Origin: Cloacibacterium normanense
Lineage (GTDB): Bacteria; Bacteroidota; Bacteroidia; Flavobacteriales; Weeksellaceae
DNA length: 64,000 nt
Direction of reading: 5' to 3'
Assembly (NCBI RefSeq): GCF_003860565.1
Contig: NZ_CP034157.1
Span: 2,695,563 to 2,759,562, forward strand
The translations under genes and the position numbers were made by a program. This document shows positions 7,706-16,004 of this stretch, in pieces; within the stretch, counting starts at the first letter, position 1, and every line of letters begins with the position of its first letter. Below the pieces are notes generated by a model that was not told the origin of the DNA, did not search any database, and saw only the letters and a list, made by a program, of their open reading frames with translations.

Positions 7706-8977
7706 TTATTTATAAACTTTTTCTATTGTAGTATTGGTAATACCCTTTTCTTCAAGGTCTTTTTGAAGTTTAGTGGCCGCTTCTAGAGATTTTACATTGC
7801 CATAAGTGTAGTAAAATATGCCATTAGCTTTTACTCTTTCTACGTCTTTTAATAGTTTTAATATTGGGGAAGAGCTAGGTAATTTATCTTTTCCGGTGTA
7901 GACTTCTAATCTATAGTAGCCAGTGTTCATGTCTTGGTTAGGAATAAAACTTACAGCAGTGACATTTCTAAATCCAGCATCTTTAGCGGTTTTAAGGTTG
8001 TTCTCTTTAATAGAAGCAAAATTAGTTACGCTGTAGTAATATTTGTACAAACCATTTTCTTTGATGGTTAAGATGTAATTAAGTCCTTTGAGAGCAGGAT
8101 CTCCCACAGCATATTTGTTTGGAGTGCTCATCAAAAGAATTCTGAAATCATTTTTTAGAGGAAGTTCTTTTGGTTCTTCTACTATTTTTTTCTGGTTTCT
8201 ATCGATTCGTTTTTTGTAGCTGGTAATCGCGTCGTAAATAGATTCTGCAATTTCATCTTGACCTTTGTCAGAAGCTAAATATGCCGCCTCTTCAGCATTA
8301 CTGATGAATCCCGTTTCTATTAAAACAGATGGCATCGCATTAAGACGTAGTACGTGAAGGTTTTTCTGCATCACTCCTCTGGAATATCTTTTGTCTTTTT
8401 TTACAAAATTTTCTTCTACATAACCGCCGAAAATCAAACTGCTTTCTAGATATTTACTTTGCTGAATTCTTAATGCAATTAAAGATTCTGGAGAAGTTGG
8501 GTCGTAAGAAGCGAATCTTTCGCGGTCTTTATCATCTAAGAAAATTACGTCATTTTCTCTTTTGGCAACTTCTAAATTGGTTTTGTTCTGGTCTGGACCT
8601 TGTACATAAGTTTCTGTTCCGTAAGGTGTAGATTTGGTGCTTGCATTACAATGTACAGAGATAAATAAATCGGCATGACTTCTATTGGCAAGGTCTGTTC
8701 TATCTGCTAGAGAAGGATATTCGTCTATTTTTCTGGTGTAGATGATTTTATAATCTTTATTTTTTTCGAGCATTCTGCCAAGCTTCAATACGATGCCTAG
8801 TGTAACGTCTTTTTCTTGTACTAATCCTATATTTTCGTATTTTCTAGTTGCTCCCACATCAGAACCGCCGTGACCGGCATCTAATACAATAACAAACTTC
8901 TTTTGAGCGCCTAATTGAGCAAATATTAAAAATAATACTGTTAAAATTATATTAAATGCGTGTTTATGCGTATTCAT
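7706..8977 (-). CDS. N-acetylmuramoyl-L-alanine amidase with C-terminal SPOR-like region
   Basis: Cleaves the amide between muramic acid and the stem peptide of peptidoglycan in the periplasm. The 423-residue protein has a signal peptide (residues 1-24, ending QLGAQ). It has an Amidase_3 domain with zinc ligands His36 (DAGHGG), Glu near KYENIGLVQEKD and His in LFISVHCNAS, and the catalytic Glu in VLIETGFISN. The last ~150 residues contain SPOR-like repeats (YYRLEVYTGK, FYYTYGNVKSLEAATKL) that target septal glycan. It is divergent from lptD with only 44 bp between the starts. Confidence 0.92.
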   Translation of the reverse strand: MNTHKHAFNIILTVLFLIFAQLGAQKKFVIVLDAGHGGSDVGATRKYENIGLVQEKDVTLGIVLKLGRMLEKNKDYKIIYTRKIDEYPSLADRTDLANRSHADLFISVHCNASTKSTPYGTETYVQGPDQNKTNLEVAKRENDVIFLDDKDRERFASYDPTSPESLIALRIQQSKYLESSLIFGGYVEENFVKKDKRYSRGVMQKNLHVLRLNAMPSVLIETGFISNAEEAAYLASDKGQDEIAESIYDAITSYKKRIDRNQKKIVEEPKELPLKNDFRILLMSTPNKYAVGDPALKGLNYILTIKENGLYKYYYSVTNFASIKENNLKTAKDAGFRNVTAVSFIPNQDMNTGYYRLEVYTGKDKLPSSSPILKLLKDVERVKANGIFYYTYGNVKSLEAATKLQKDLEEKGITNTTIEKVYK

Positions 8978-8991
8978 TTTTTAAAAATTAT

Positions 8992-8999
8992 TAATTTTG
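8992..8999 (+). promoter_or_regulatory. Candidate -7 box of lptD
   Basis: TAATTTTG lies 22 nt before the TTG start of the lptD-like gene and in the leader of the divergent amidase gene. No -33 element was recognised. Confidence 0.55.
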
Positions 9000-9021
9000 G
9001 AGCCTGAAATTATACACTCCA

Positions 9022-11613
9022 TTGATTAAAAACGGTCTCAAAAATACCTTACAAATTTTAATTATCCTAATTTTTAACAATTTTTTAGCACAAAATAAGC
9101 TAGAAAATGCGCCTAAAAATAGTGATAAGGTAACTGCTGTTTCCAAAACAGATACCGTAAAAATAGAAAAAGAGCAAATAGATGATATTGTACGTTCTAA
9201 AGCGGATAATATTAGAAACGAAGTTCCGAAAAAAATGTCTTATCTCAATAAAAATGCAGAAGTTTCATATCAAGATATGAAGATTAATGCAGATTATATC
9301 CAAATAGATTGGGACAAAGGACTGATTTTTGCAAGAGGAAAAGTAGATTCTATAGGAAAAATTACAGAACCTGCTGTAGCAACTCAAGGTGGTAAAAAAT
9401 ATGAATATTCCGAATTCAGCTACAATTATAAAACCAAACAAGCCATTGCTTACAATGCTAGAACAGAAGAAAGTGAAGGTGTAATTGTAGCAGAAAAAAC
9501 CAAAAAAGTAAATGACTCTGTTTTTTATCTTAAAAGAGGAAAATATACTACAGACGAATATTTCCTTAAGAAAAAAGATACCATAGCAGATTATTATTTG
9601 CTTGCGCCAGATATTAAATTGGTAAAGGGTAAAGAGAATTCTAAATTAATTACGGGGCCTATACAGATGTATATAGAGCAAGTTCCTACACCACTTATTC
9701 TACCATTTGCAATTCTTCCGTTTTCTGAAAAAAGAATGGCGGGAATTCTTATTCCGAGTTTTGGGGAAAGACAAGATGTGGGATTTTTCTTGAATAGTTT
9801 GGGGTATTATTTGCCAATTGGGGAGCATTTTGATGTGAAAACCTACTTTGATTATTATACTAAGGGAAGTTGGAACTTCAGACCAGAAGTAACTTATCGA
9901 AAAAACTATAAGTACAATGGTTCTTTCCGAGGTGAAATAGGAACTACCATTAGAGGAATTAAAGGTCTAGAAAATTATACCAAAAGCAGTGTTTATAATA
10001 TTGCATGGACACATACTCAAGATTCTAAAGCCAATCCATTTTTTAATTTTTCGGCATCTGTAAATATTACGAGTAACAAATTCTACAATAACACGGTTAA
10101 TAACTCCCATATTTTTAACCAAAGTGCTCTAAATGCACAACAAAACTCTACGGTGAGCTTTACCAAAAGATTTTTGAATTTGCCGATAACTATCACGGGA
10201 ACAGGTAGTTATTCACAAAACTTTACTACGGGACTTACCGATATTAGATTGCCGCAGTTGAATGTTTCTACCAATCAGTTTTATTTATTTAAACCAAAGA
10301 CAGGAATTAGAACGGGGATGTTAGAAAACATTACCGTAAATACTGGATTGCAATTCAGTAATTATGTTTCTGGGGTGAAAAATGACGATTTATTCACCAA
10401 AACCATGTGGGATAATATGCAAACTGGTGCTAAAAATAACATTGCGCTTGCTACAAACACGACTGTTGCTAAATTTTTCACATTTTCATTAGGCGCTAAT
10501 ATTGATAATGTAGCAACTACTAAAACGATTAGTAAAAATTACAATCCAGTTACCAATACTTTAGAAAGGAATTTGAATAAAAATTTGACGGGTTATTCTA
10601 CGTTTTCTACATCTGCAAGTTTGCAAACCGTTTTGTATGGAATGTTGAAATTTGGTGAAAAATCTAAAATTCAAGCCATCAGACACATGGTAACTCCGAG
10701 TATTGGGTTCACGTATTCTCCAGATTTTGGAGATCCAAAGTTTGGATATTTCAAAAGTTATTATGACGAAAGAGGCGTTTTAACCACTTATTCTATATTT
10801 GAAGGAGGGATGTTTGGTTCACCTAATCAAGGTTTAACACAGTCTATTGGTTTCAATATCAATAACAACTTAGAGATGAAGGTGAGAAGTAAAACCGATT
10901 CTACAGGAACCAAAAAAGTTAAAATTTTTGAAAGTTTAAATATTTCTGGAGGTTATAATTTTGCTGCGGATAAATACAAATGGTCATTGATTTCGATTAG
11001 TACACAGACTTCTTTCTTTCAAAATAAATTAAGTGTAAATTCTAATGTTTTGATAGACCCATATCAAATTGTATTTATTCCAGGTCAAGAAAACGGTATT
11101 AGAACTGAGAATTTTGGACATTTTAATATCCAGAGTTTCAGCATGAATTTTTCTTTCCCTCTGAACAATGAAACTTTTGGGAAAAAAGAAGATTTAGCGA
11201 CTAAGTATAAAACCAAAGGAGAAATACGAAACGAAGTCTATTATTTTGACCAAGATAATTACTCCCGATTTAATCAACCTTGGACTTTGAATCTTAATGC
11301 CAATTATGGTTATTCTAAAACCAATACCAGATTTGGGAAAAGTGTAGCTTCACTAGGTTTAGATGGTAGCGTAAAACTTACACCTTATTGGAGTTTAAGC
11401 GGAAACACGCATTATGATTTTGTTTCAAAAAGTTTAGCGTATACCAGATTAGGATTTTCTAGAGACCAAAGAAGTTTCTCTTTTACCTTTAATTGGGTGC
11501 CTTTTGGTCAATATAAAGTATATGATTTCTTTATCAGCATAAAAGCAAATATTTTAAAAGACGCTGTAAAATACAAGGAAAGAAGTTTCCAACAAAGTGG
11601 CAGTACTTTCTAA
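9022..11613 (+). CDS. LptD-like outer-membrane LPS assembly protein
   Basis: Expected to insert lipopolysaccharide into the outer leaflet of the outer membrane. The 863-residue protein has a signal peptide ending near NNFLAQ, an OstA/LptA-like segment (MKINADYIQIDWDKGLIFARG and following), then a long beta-barrel rich in aromatic strand ends, with a family-like core IPSFGERQDVGFFLNSLGYY split by short loops. Translation probably starts at TTG 9022: the signal peptide begins immediately and no ATG lies in frame nearby. Orthologues in Bacteroidota are annotated as putative LptD. The gene symbol is withheld because divergence from proteobacterial LptD is large. Confidence 0.85.
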   Translation: MIKNGLKNTLQILIILIFNNFLAQNKLENAPKNSDKVTAVSKTDTVKIEKEQIDDIVRSKADNIRNEVPKKMSYLNKNAEVSYQDMKINADYIQIDWDKGLIFARGKVDSIGKITEPAVATQGGKKYEYSEFSYNYKTKQAIAYNARTEESEGVIVAEKTKKVNDSVFYLKRGKYTTDEYFLKKKDTIADYYLLAPDIKLVKGKENSKLITGPIQMYIEQVPTPLILPFAILPFSEKRMAGILIPSFGERQDVGFFLNSLGYYLPIGEHFDVKTYFDYYTKGSWNFRPEVTYRKNYKYNGSFRGEIGTTIRGIKGLENYTKSSVYNIAWTHTQDSKANPFFNFSASVNITSNKFYNNTVNNSHIFNQSALNAQQNSTVSFTKRFLNLPITITGTGSYSQNFTTGLTDIRLPQLNVSTNQFYLFKPKTGIRTGMLENITVNTGLQFSNYVSGVKNDDLFTKTMWDNMQTGAKNNIALATNTTVAKFFTFSLGANIDNVATTKTISKNYNPVTNTLERNLNKNLTGYSTFSTSASLQTVLYGMLKFGEKSKIQAIRHMVTPSIGFTYSPDFGDPKFGYFKSYYDERGVLTTYSIFEGGMFGSPNQGLTQSIGFNINNNLEMKVRSKTDSTGTKKVKIFESLNISGGYNFAADKYKWSLISISTQTSFFQNKLSVNSNVLIDPYQIVFIPGQENGIRTENFGHFNIQSFSMNFSFPLNNETFGKKEDLATKYKTKGEIRNEVYYFDQDNYSRFNQPWTLNLNANYGYSKTNTRFGKSVASLGLDGSVKLTPYWSLSGNTHYDFVSKSLAYTRLGFSRDQRSFSFTFNWVPFGQYKVYDFFISIKANILKDAVKYKERSFQQSGSTF

Positions 11614-11660
11614 AAAACGAAGGAATCTCTGAACACTATTTTTTATTTGTTCAGAAATTT

Positions 11661-11668
11661 TATCTTTG
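11661..11668 (+). promoter_or_regulatory. Candidate -7 box of ridA
   Basis: TATCTTTG is placed 20 nt before the ridA ATG, within the short gap after lptD. The hit is exact for TAnnTTTG, but a correctly spaced TTTG is missing. Confidence 0.6.
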
Positions 11669-11688
11669 CATGATAATTTTACAAAAAT

Positions 11689-12069
11689 ATGAAGAAGATA
11701 GTTTCTACTAACAATGCACCCGCTGCAATTGGTCCGTATTCACAAGCTAACCTTGTAAATGGCGTTCTCTATATTTCTGGTCAAATCCCTATTGATCCGT
11801 CTACTGGGAATTTATTGGATGGAATAGAAATAGAAACACACCAAGTGATGAAAAATCTAAAAGCCATTTTAGAAGAAGCAGGAATGGGATTCGGAAATGT
11901 AGTAAAATCTACTATTTTCTTAAAAAGTATGGATGATTTCGCAGTGATGAACGAAATCTATGCATCTTATTTCGAAGGAGGGAATTATCCAGCAAGAGAA
12001 ACAGTAGAGGTTTCTTGTTTGCCCAAAAATGTGAGTGTAGAAATTTCTATGATTGCACATCAGTTCTAA
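11689..12069 (+). CDS. ridA: RidA-family reactive imine/enamine deaminase
   Basis: Hydrolyses reactive enamine/imine intermediates made by PLP-dependent dehydratases. At 126 residues it has normal length and the family blocks AIGPYSQANLVNG, YISGQIPIDPSTG and the YPARETVEVSCLP segment, whose Arg binds the substrate carboxylate. The C-terminal VSVEISMIAHQ matches RidA ends. A membrane-protein gene follows 3 bp after the stop, suggesting one transcript. Confidence 0.94.
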   Translation: MKKIVSTNNAPAAIGPYSQANLVNGVLYISGQIPIDPSTGNLLDGIEIETHQVMKNLKAILEEAGMGFGNVVKSTIFLKSMDDFAVMNEIYASYFEGGNYPARETVEVSCLPKNVSVEISMIAHQF

Positions 12070-12072
12070 GAC

Positions 12073-12516
12073 ATGAATTTTTTAAGAAATACATTAGGCG
12101 TTTTATGTGGCTTGGCGATGGCAGGAGTCGTTATTTCGCTGGGTGTAAAAATTAATTCATCATGGGTGAATTATGAAGGTTTTTTTCCGTTTGAACATTG
12201 GTGGGAATTGTTGAAAAGTGTAGAAAATAAGCCAGGTTTTTTCTGGACATTACTTCTTTCTTCAGGTTTTGGAGCAACAATTGGTGGTGTTACTACGGCG
12301 ATTATTGTAAAGTATGCTAAAGTAGCTTATGCAATTCTTATTGGCTTCATTTTGCTGTTTATAGCCATGTTAGACATTATTGTTTTCCCTTATCATCCTA
12401 CATTTTATAAAATTTTAATCTTCATTACTTATTTTCCTTTTGCATGGTTAGGAGGAAAAATAGTAGAAGTAATTTACGAACGAAATAAAAGGAAAGAATT
12501 TCCTAAGTCTAAATAA
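12073..12516 (+). CDS. Hypothetical four-helix membrane protein
   Basis: I do not recognise a family. The 147-residue protein has four strong hydrophobic segments (about 5-25, 56-77, 82-103, 110-130), short polar loops and a basic C-terminus (YERNKRKEFPKSK), so an inner-membrane protein with the C-terminus in the cytosol is likely. It starts 3 bp after ridA and shares its terminator, so it is translationally close to ridA. No catalytic motif was seen. Confidence 0.75.
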   Translation: MNFLRNTLGVLCGLAMAGVVISLGVKINSSWVNYEGFFPFEHWWELLKSVENKPGFFWTLLLSSGFGATIGGVTTAIIVKYAKVAYAILIGFILLFIAMLDIIVFPYHPTFYKILIFITYFPFAWLGGKIVEVIYERNKRKEFPKSK

Positions 12517-12550
12517 AAAAAGCCTTTCAAAATTTTTTGAAAGGCTTTTT
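12517..12550. terminator. Bidirectional terminator between ridA unit and htrA
   Basis: A long perfect stem (AAAAAGCCTTTCAA at 12517-12530 with its complement at 12537-12550) is flanked by A and T runs. It can serve the plus-strand unit and the minus-strand htrA gene. Confidence 0.9.
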
Positions 12551-12573
12551 CTTTGGAATTTATAAAACTATGA

Positions 12574-14100
12574 TTAAGGCATTTTAAAACCTCTGGTGTA
12601 CATTCTACCGTATTCGTCTACGTATTTTATTTGTACGGTTCCCTTATATCCATCTAAGATTTTTTCTACATCTTTTTGTGAATTTACAGGTTTTCCATTG
12701 ACTTCTATAATGATGTAATTGTCATAAACGCCTATTCTTTCTAACTCACCACCTTCTACTATATTTCTTGCAATTACACCGCTATTTAAACCATAATCCG
12801 TTTTAAAACGGTCACTTAAAACCTCGAATTCACCTCCTATTTTTTCTGTAACAGATAAATCTGCTTTGCTTCGGAATGAAGTTCCTCCTTTTTGGTCTTT
12901 AAGCGTTACGGTTTCAGTATAAGATTTACCATTTCTAATATAAGTTACCATAACTTTATCTCCAGGTCTTTTGCTACCAATTGCTGCCGATAAATCCGCG
13001 AAAGTTTCTATGGTAGAATTATCTATTTTTTTGATAATATCTCCTTTTCTTAATCCAGCATCTTCAGCACCGCTATTTTCAGTGATTTCAGTAATCATAA
13101 TTCCGCTACTTGCTTTGATGTTGGCTTTTTGACTTTGATTATAAGTGGCAACTTGTCTATCATCAGAGAGGTCTAAACTTACAACTCCTAAGAATCCTCT
13201 TTGTACCAAACCGAATTTTTTAATGTCTTCAACTACTTTTTTAGCTAAGTTAGCAGGAACCGCAAAACCATAACCTTCATAATAACCGGTATTAGAAGAA
13301 ATGGCAGAGTTGATTCCGATTAAGTCTCCGTTTACATTAACCAAAGCACCACCAGAATTTCCTGGATTAATCGCTGCATCTGTTTGAATGAAGCTTTCAA
13401 TAGGAGTTCTAGATTGTTGACTTAGCAAGTCTATGCTTCTTCCTTTAGCTGAAACAATTCCTGCAGTAACTGTAGAATTTAAACCTAGTGGATTTCCTAC
13501 TGCTAAAACCCATTGTCCTACTTCTACTAAATCTGAATTGGCAAAATTAAGATAAGGCAAACCTTTTTCTTCAATTTTTAGAAGAGCGATGTCTGTACTT
13601 GGGTCTGTTCCAATAAGATTAGCTACGTAACTTTTCTTGTTACTTAGAATAACTTCTAATTTATTGGCACCAGCAACTACGTGATTATTAGAAATAATGT
13701 AACCGTCTGGTGAAATAATCACGCCACTTCCTAATCCAGAAGGAACATCTTTAGGAGGCTGCTGTTGTTTTTGATTTTGTCTTTGATTTCCAAAAGGATT
13801 TCCGAAAAATTGTTCAAATAAGTCTTGTTCGGACATTCTGTTTGAACTTGAACTTCTGGATTGATAATTTTTAATGGTAACCACTGCAGGAACTGTCGTT
13901 TTTGCAGCTTTTACAAAATCATCGCCCACATTTGCGGAATTTATTCCTGCGAATTTTACATTATCATTTGCAGTATGGAAATAAGAAAAATCGCTGTTAT
14001 TTTCATTCGTTTTGAAATACTCTATTGCACCAAAAGTTGTGGCACCAGATAATATACCTACAACAGCAAAAGGTAATAATTGTTTTAAACTGTTCTTCAT
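12574..14100 (-). CDS. Do/HtrA-family periplasmic serine protease
   Basis: Envelope quality-control protease and chaperone. The 508-residue protein has an N-terminal signal/anchor (about residues 7-28), a trypsin-like domain with the catalytic triad visible as His in ISNNHVV, Asp in STDIALLK and Ser in NPGNSGGAL, and two PDZ domains (GFLGVVSL...RPGDKVMVTYIRNG and FRSKADLSV...GYKGTVQIKY). A Gln/Asn-rich linker (QRQNQKQQQPP) lies between the anchor and the protease domain. DegP and DegQ/DegS types cannot be separated by eye. Two -7 boxes and an inverted repeat lie upstream. Confidence 0.95.
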   Translation of the reverse strand: MKNSLKQLLPFAVVGILSGATTFGAIEYFKTNENNSDFSYFHTANDNVKFAGINSANVGDDFVKAAKTTVPAVVTIKNYQSRSSSSNRMSEQDLFEQFFGNPFGNQRQNQKQQQPPKDVPSGLGSGVIISPDGYIISNNHVVAGANKLEVILSNKKSYVANLIGTDPSTDIALLKIEEKGLPYLNFANSDLVEVGQWVLAVGNPLGLNSTVTAGIVSAKGRSIDLLSQQSRTPIESFIQTDAAINPGNSGGALVNVNGDLIGINSAISSNTGYYEGYGFAVPANLAKKVVEDIKKFGLVQRGFLGVVSLDLSDDRQVATYNQSQKANIKASSGIMITEITENSGAEDAGLRKGDIIKKIDNSTIETFADLSAAIGSKRPGDKVMVTYIRNGKSYTETVTLKDQKGGTSFRSKADLSVTEKIGGEFEVLSDRFKTDYGLNSGVIARNIVEGGELERIGVYDNYIIIEVNGKPVNSQKDVEKILDGYKGTVQIKYVDEYGRMYTRGFKMP

Positions 14101-14131
14101 TGTTAATTCTTCTTTTATAGTTTATGTATAA

Positions 14132-14171
14132 CAAATTTAATGCAAAATTAGTGTTCACTAAATTATTAGTG
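14132..14171 (-). promoter_or_regulatory. htrA promoter region with tandem -7 boxes and inverted repeat
   Basis: On the minus strand TAAATTTG (complement of 14132-14139) and TAATTTTG (complement of 14143-14150) both match the -7 consensus. Just upstream is the inverted repeat CACTAA-ATTA-TTAGTG (14156-14171), and AGTGTT occurs twice (14150-14155 and 14168-14173). This is a plausible operator position, though no regulator is known. Confidence 0.45.
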
Positions 14172-14306
14172 TTACACTTTTAACAAAGTTTAACGAGTTT
14201 AAGAAAATTTTAGAATTCTTATTGAATATCATACAATTTACGTATTGAATCCAAAGATAGGTTGAAGTAAATTTGAATATTAACAAAACCATTAATTTTA
14301 GTAATC

Positions 14307-14387
14307 ATGTGGACTACTTTATTTTTTATAATTCTATTTTTTATAGTCTTATTTTATGTTTTAAGTAAAAAGAAAATAAGATATTAG
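14307..14387 (+). CDS. Possible 26-residue single-span membrane peptide
   Basis: A short ORF starting at an ATG encodes MWTTLFFIILFFIVLFYVL followed by SKKKIRY: one hydrophobic helix with a basic cytosolic tail, which is the layout of many real bacterial membrane micropeptides. No family is recognised and no convincing promoter precedes it. AT-rich DNA can produce such ORFs by chance, so it is a candidate only. Confidence 0.3.
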   Translation: MWTTLFFIILFFIVLFYVLSKKKIRY

Positions 14388-14414
14388 TATAAATCGAATC
14401 TATCTATTATAAGC

Positions 14415-14446
14415 TTTTTAGAATAATTCTAAAAAACATATCTTTG
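14415..14446 (+). promoter_or_regulatory. Palindrome and -7 box before the U32 operon
   Basis: TATCTTTG (14439-14446) is an exact -7 box 20 nt before the start codon. Directly upstream is a perfect 10-bp inverted repeat (TTTTTAGAAT at 14415-14424, one spacer base, ATTCTAAAAA at 14426-14435) covering the -33 position where no TTTG is present. This suggests regulator binding in place of a normal -33 element. Confidence 0.55.
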
Positions 14447-14466
14447 CAAAAATTTTACATTTTAGA

Positions 14467-15762
14467 ATGACAAAAAGCGGAAGAATAGAATTAATGGCTC
14501 CAGCAGGAGATTTTACTTCTTTACAAGCAGCATTAGATAATGGTGCAGATTCAATATATTTCGGTGTAGAGCAACTCAACATGAGAGCTAGAGCTTCTAT
14601 GAACTTTACAATTTTAGATTTACCAGAAATTTCTAGAAGATGTAAAGAAAAAGGGGTGAGAACTTATCTTACTCTTAATACCATTATTTACGACCACGAT
14701 TTATCCATCATCAAAACCTTACTTGACAAAGCAAAAGAAGCAGACCTTACTGCAGTAATTGCAATGGATCAGGCGGTAATTGCCTATGCAAGACAAATAG
14801 GCATGGAAGTGCATATTTCTACTCAGATTAATATTACCAATATAGAAACGGTTAAGTTTTATGCACTTTTTGCAGATACGATGGTGATGAGTAGAGAACT
14901 TTCTATTACTCAAATCAAAAAAATCTGTTCTCAAATTGAAAAAGAGCAAATCAAAGGACCTTCTGGAAATTTAGTAGAAATAGAAATTTTCGGTCATGGT
15001 GCACTTTGTATGGCGGTTTCTGGGAAATGTTATTTGAGCCTTCATTCTCATAATTCTTCAGCAAACAGAGGAGCTTGTAAACAAAATTGTAGAAAAAAAT
15101 ATACAGTTATTGACCAAGAATCTGGCTTCGAAATAGAATTAGATAATGAATACATGATGTCTCCTAAAGATCTTTGTACGATAGGATTTTTAGACCAAAT
15201 TGTAGATGCTGGTGTAAAAGTTCTAAAAATCGAAGGAAGAGGAAGAGCACCAGAATATGTAGCAACGGTGACTAAATGTTACAGAGAAGCTATTGATAGT
15301 ATTGCTGATGGAACATTTTCTGCAGAGAAAGTAGAAGGTTGGATGAAGCAGTTGGAAACTGTTTATAATAGAGGTTTCTGGAGTGGTTATTATCTTGGCC
15401 AAGAATTAGGAGAATGGTCTCCAAACTCTGGAAGCAGTGCTACACAAAAGAAAATTTACATTGGTAAAGGAAGACATTTCTATCCAAAATCAAATATTGC
15501 AGAATTTTTAATTGAAGCCTATGATTTAAATGTGGGTGATAAAGTCTTGATTCAAGGACCAACTACAGGTTCTCAAGAAATTGTAATTGAACATATGATG
15601 GTAGATGGTAAAGAAGGGGCTACTAAAGCTTCGAAATCTGATGTGGTTACTTTTAAAACAGAATTTAGAGTTCGTCCATCTGATAAATTATACAAAATTG
15701 TAAAGGTAGAAGAGCCTGGTACACAACAGAATAATGTAGATGAAGGAACTTACTCACACTAA
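14467..15762 (+). CDS. Peptidase U32 family protein (tRNA hydroxylation type)
   Basis: The 431-residue protein matches the U32 family: N-terminal LMAPAGDFTSLQAALDNGAD and the signature EIFGHGALCMAVSGKCYLS, followed by further cysteines (RGACKQNCRKKY) that may bind an iron-sulfur cluster. E. coli TrhP (YegQ) of this family is needed for prephenate-dependent hydroxylation of tRNA uridine 34; older names call the family collagenase-like. The neighbouring ferredoxin gene 10 bp downstream would suit a redox-linked RNA-modification role. The exact reaction here is inferred from family only. Confidence 0.88.
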   Translation: MTKSGRIELMAPAGDFTSLQAALDNGADSIYFGVEQLNMRARASMNFTILDLPEISRRCKEKGVRTYLTLNTIIYDHDLSIIKTLLDKAKEADLTAVIAMDQAVIAYARQIGMEVHISTQINITNIETVKFYALFADTMVMSRELSITQIKKICSQIEKEQIKGPSGNLVEIEIFGHGALCMAVSGKCYLSLHSHNSSANRGACKQNCRKKYTVIDQESGFEIELDNEYMMSPKDLCTIGFLDQIVDAGVKVLKIEGRGRAPEYVATVTKCYREAIDSIADGTFSAEKVEGWMKQLETVYNRGFWSGYYLGQELGEWSPNSGSSATQKKIYIGKGRHFYPKSNIAEFLIEAYDLNVGDKVLIQGPTTGSQEIVIEHMMVDGKEGATKASKSDVVTFKTEFRVRPSDKLYKIVKVEEPGTQQNNVDEGTYSH

Positions 15763-15772
15763 TTAAGTTATA

Positions 15773-16003
15773 ATGGTAATTATTACACTACAAAGAGATA
15801 AATGTATTGGCTGTAATTATTGCGCCGAGTTTGCGCCAGAATATTTCCGTATGTCTAAGAAAGACGGAAAATCTGTTTTATTGAAATCTGCTGATAAGAA
15901 AGGCTTCTTTACGCTTAAAACACCGATTCCTGATGCGTATGAACCGTGTGAAAAAGCAGCAAAAGCTTGTCCAGTGAAAATTATATCGGTAAAGGAAATC
16001 TAA
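15773..16003 (+). CDS. [4Fe-4S] ferredoxin
   Basis: A 76-residue small electron carrier. The cluster ligands are seen as CIGCNYC near the N-terminus plus a C-terminal Cys-Pro in AAKACPVKI; another Cys lies in YEPCEKA. One [4Fe-4S] cluster is expected. The gene lies 10 bp after the U32 gene and 1 bp before the cyclo-ligase gene, so it belongs to that operon and is a natural electron donor candidate for the U32 protein. Confidence 0.92.
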   Translation: MVIITLQRDKCIGCNYCAEFAPEYFRMSKKDGKSVLLKSADKKGFFTLKTPIPDAYEPCEKAAKACPVKIISVKEI

Positions 16004-16004
16004 A

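Larger units (their letters stand above)
14101..14466. other. 366-bp intergenic region between htrA and the U32 gene
   Basis: The divergent gap holds the htrA promoter region at its left end, a possible 26-codon membrane peptide gene (14307-14387) in the middle and a palindrome plus -7 box of the U32 operon at the right end. The stretch 14172-14306 is AT-rich, with nothing else that I recognise. Confidence 0.6.
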
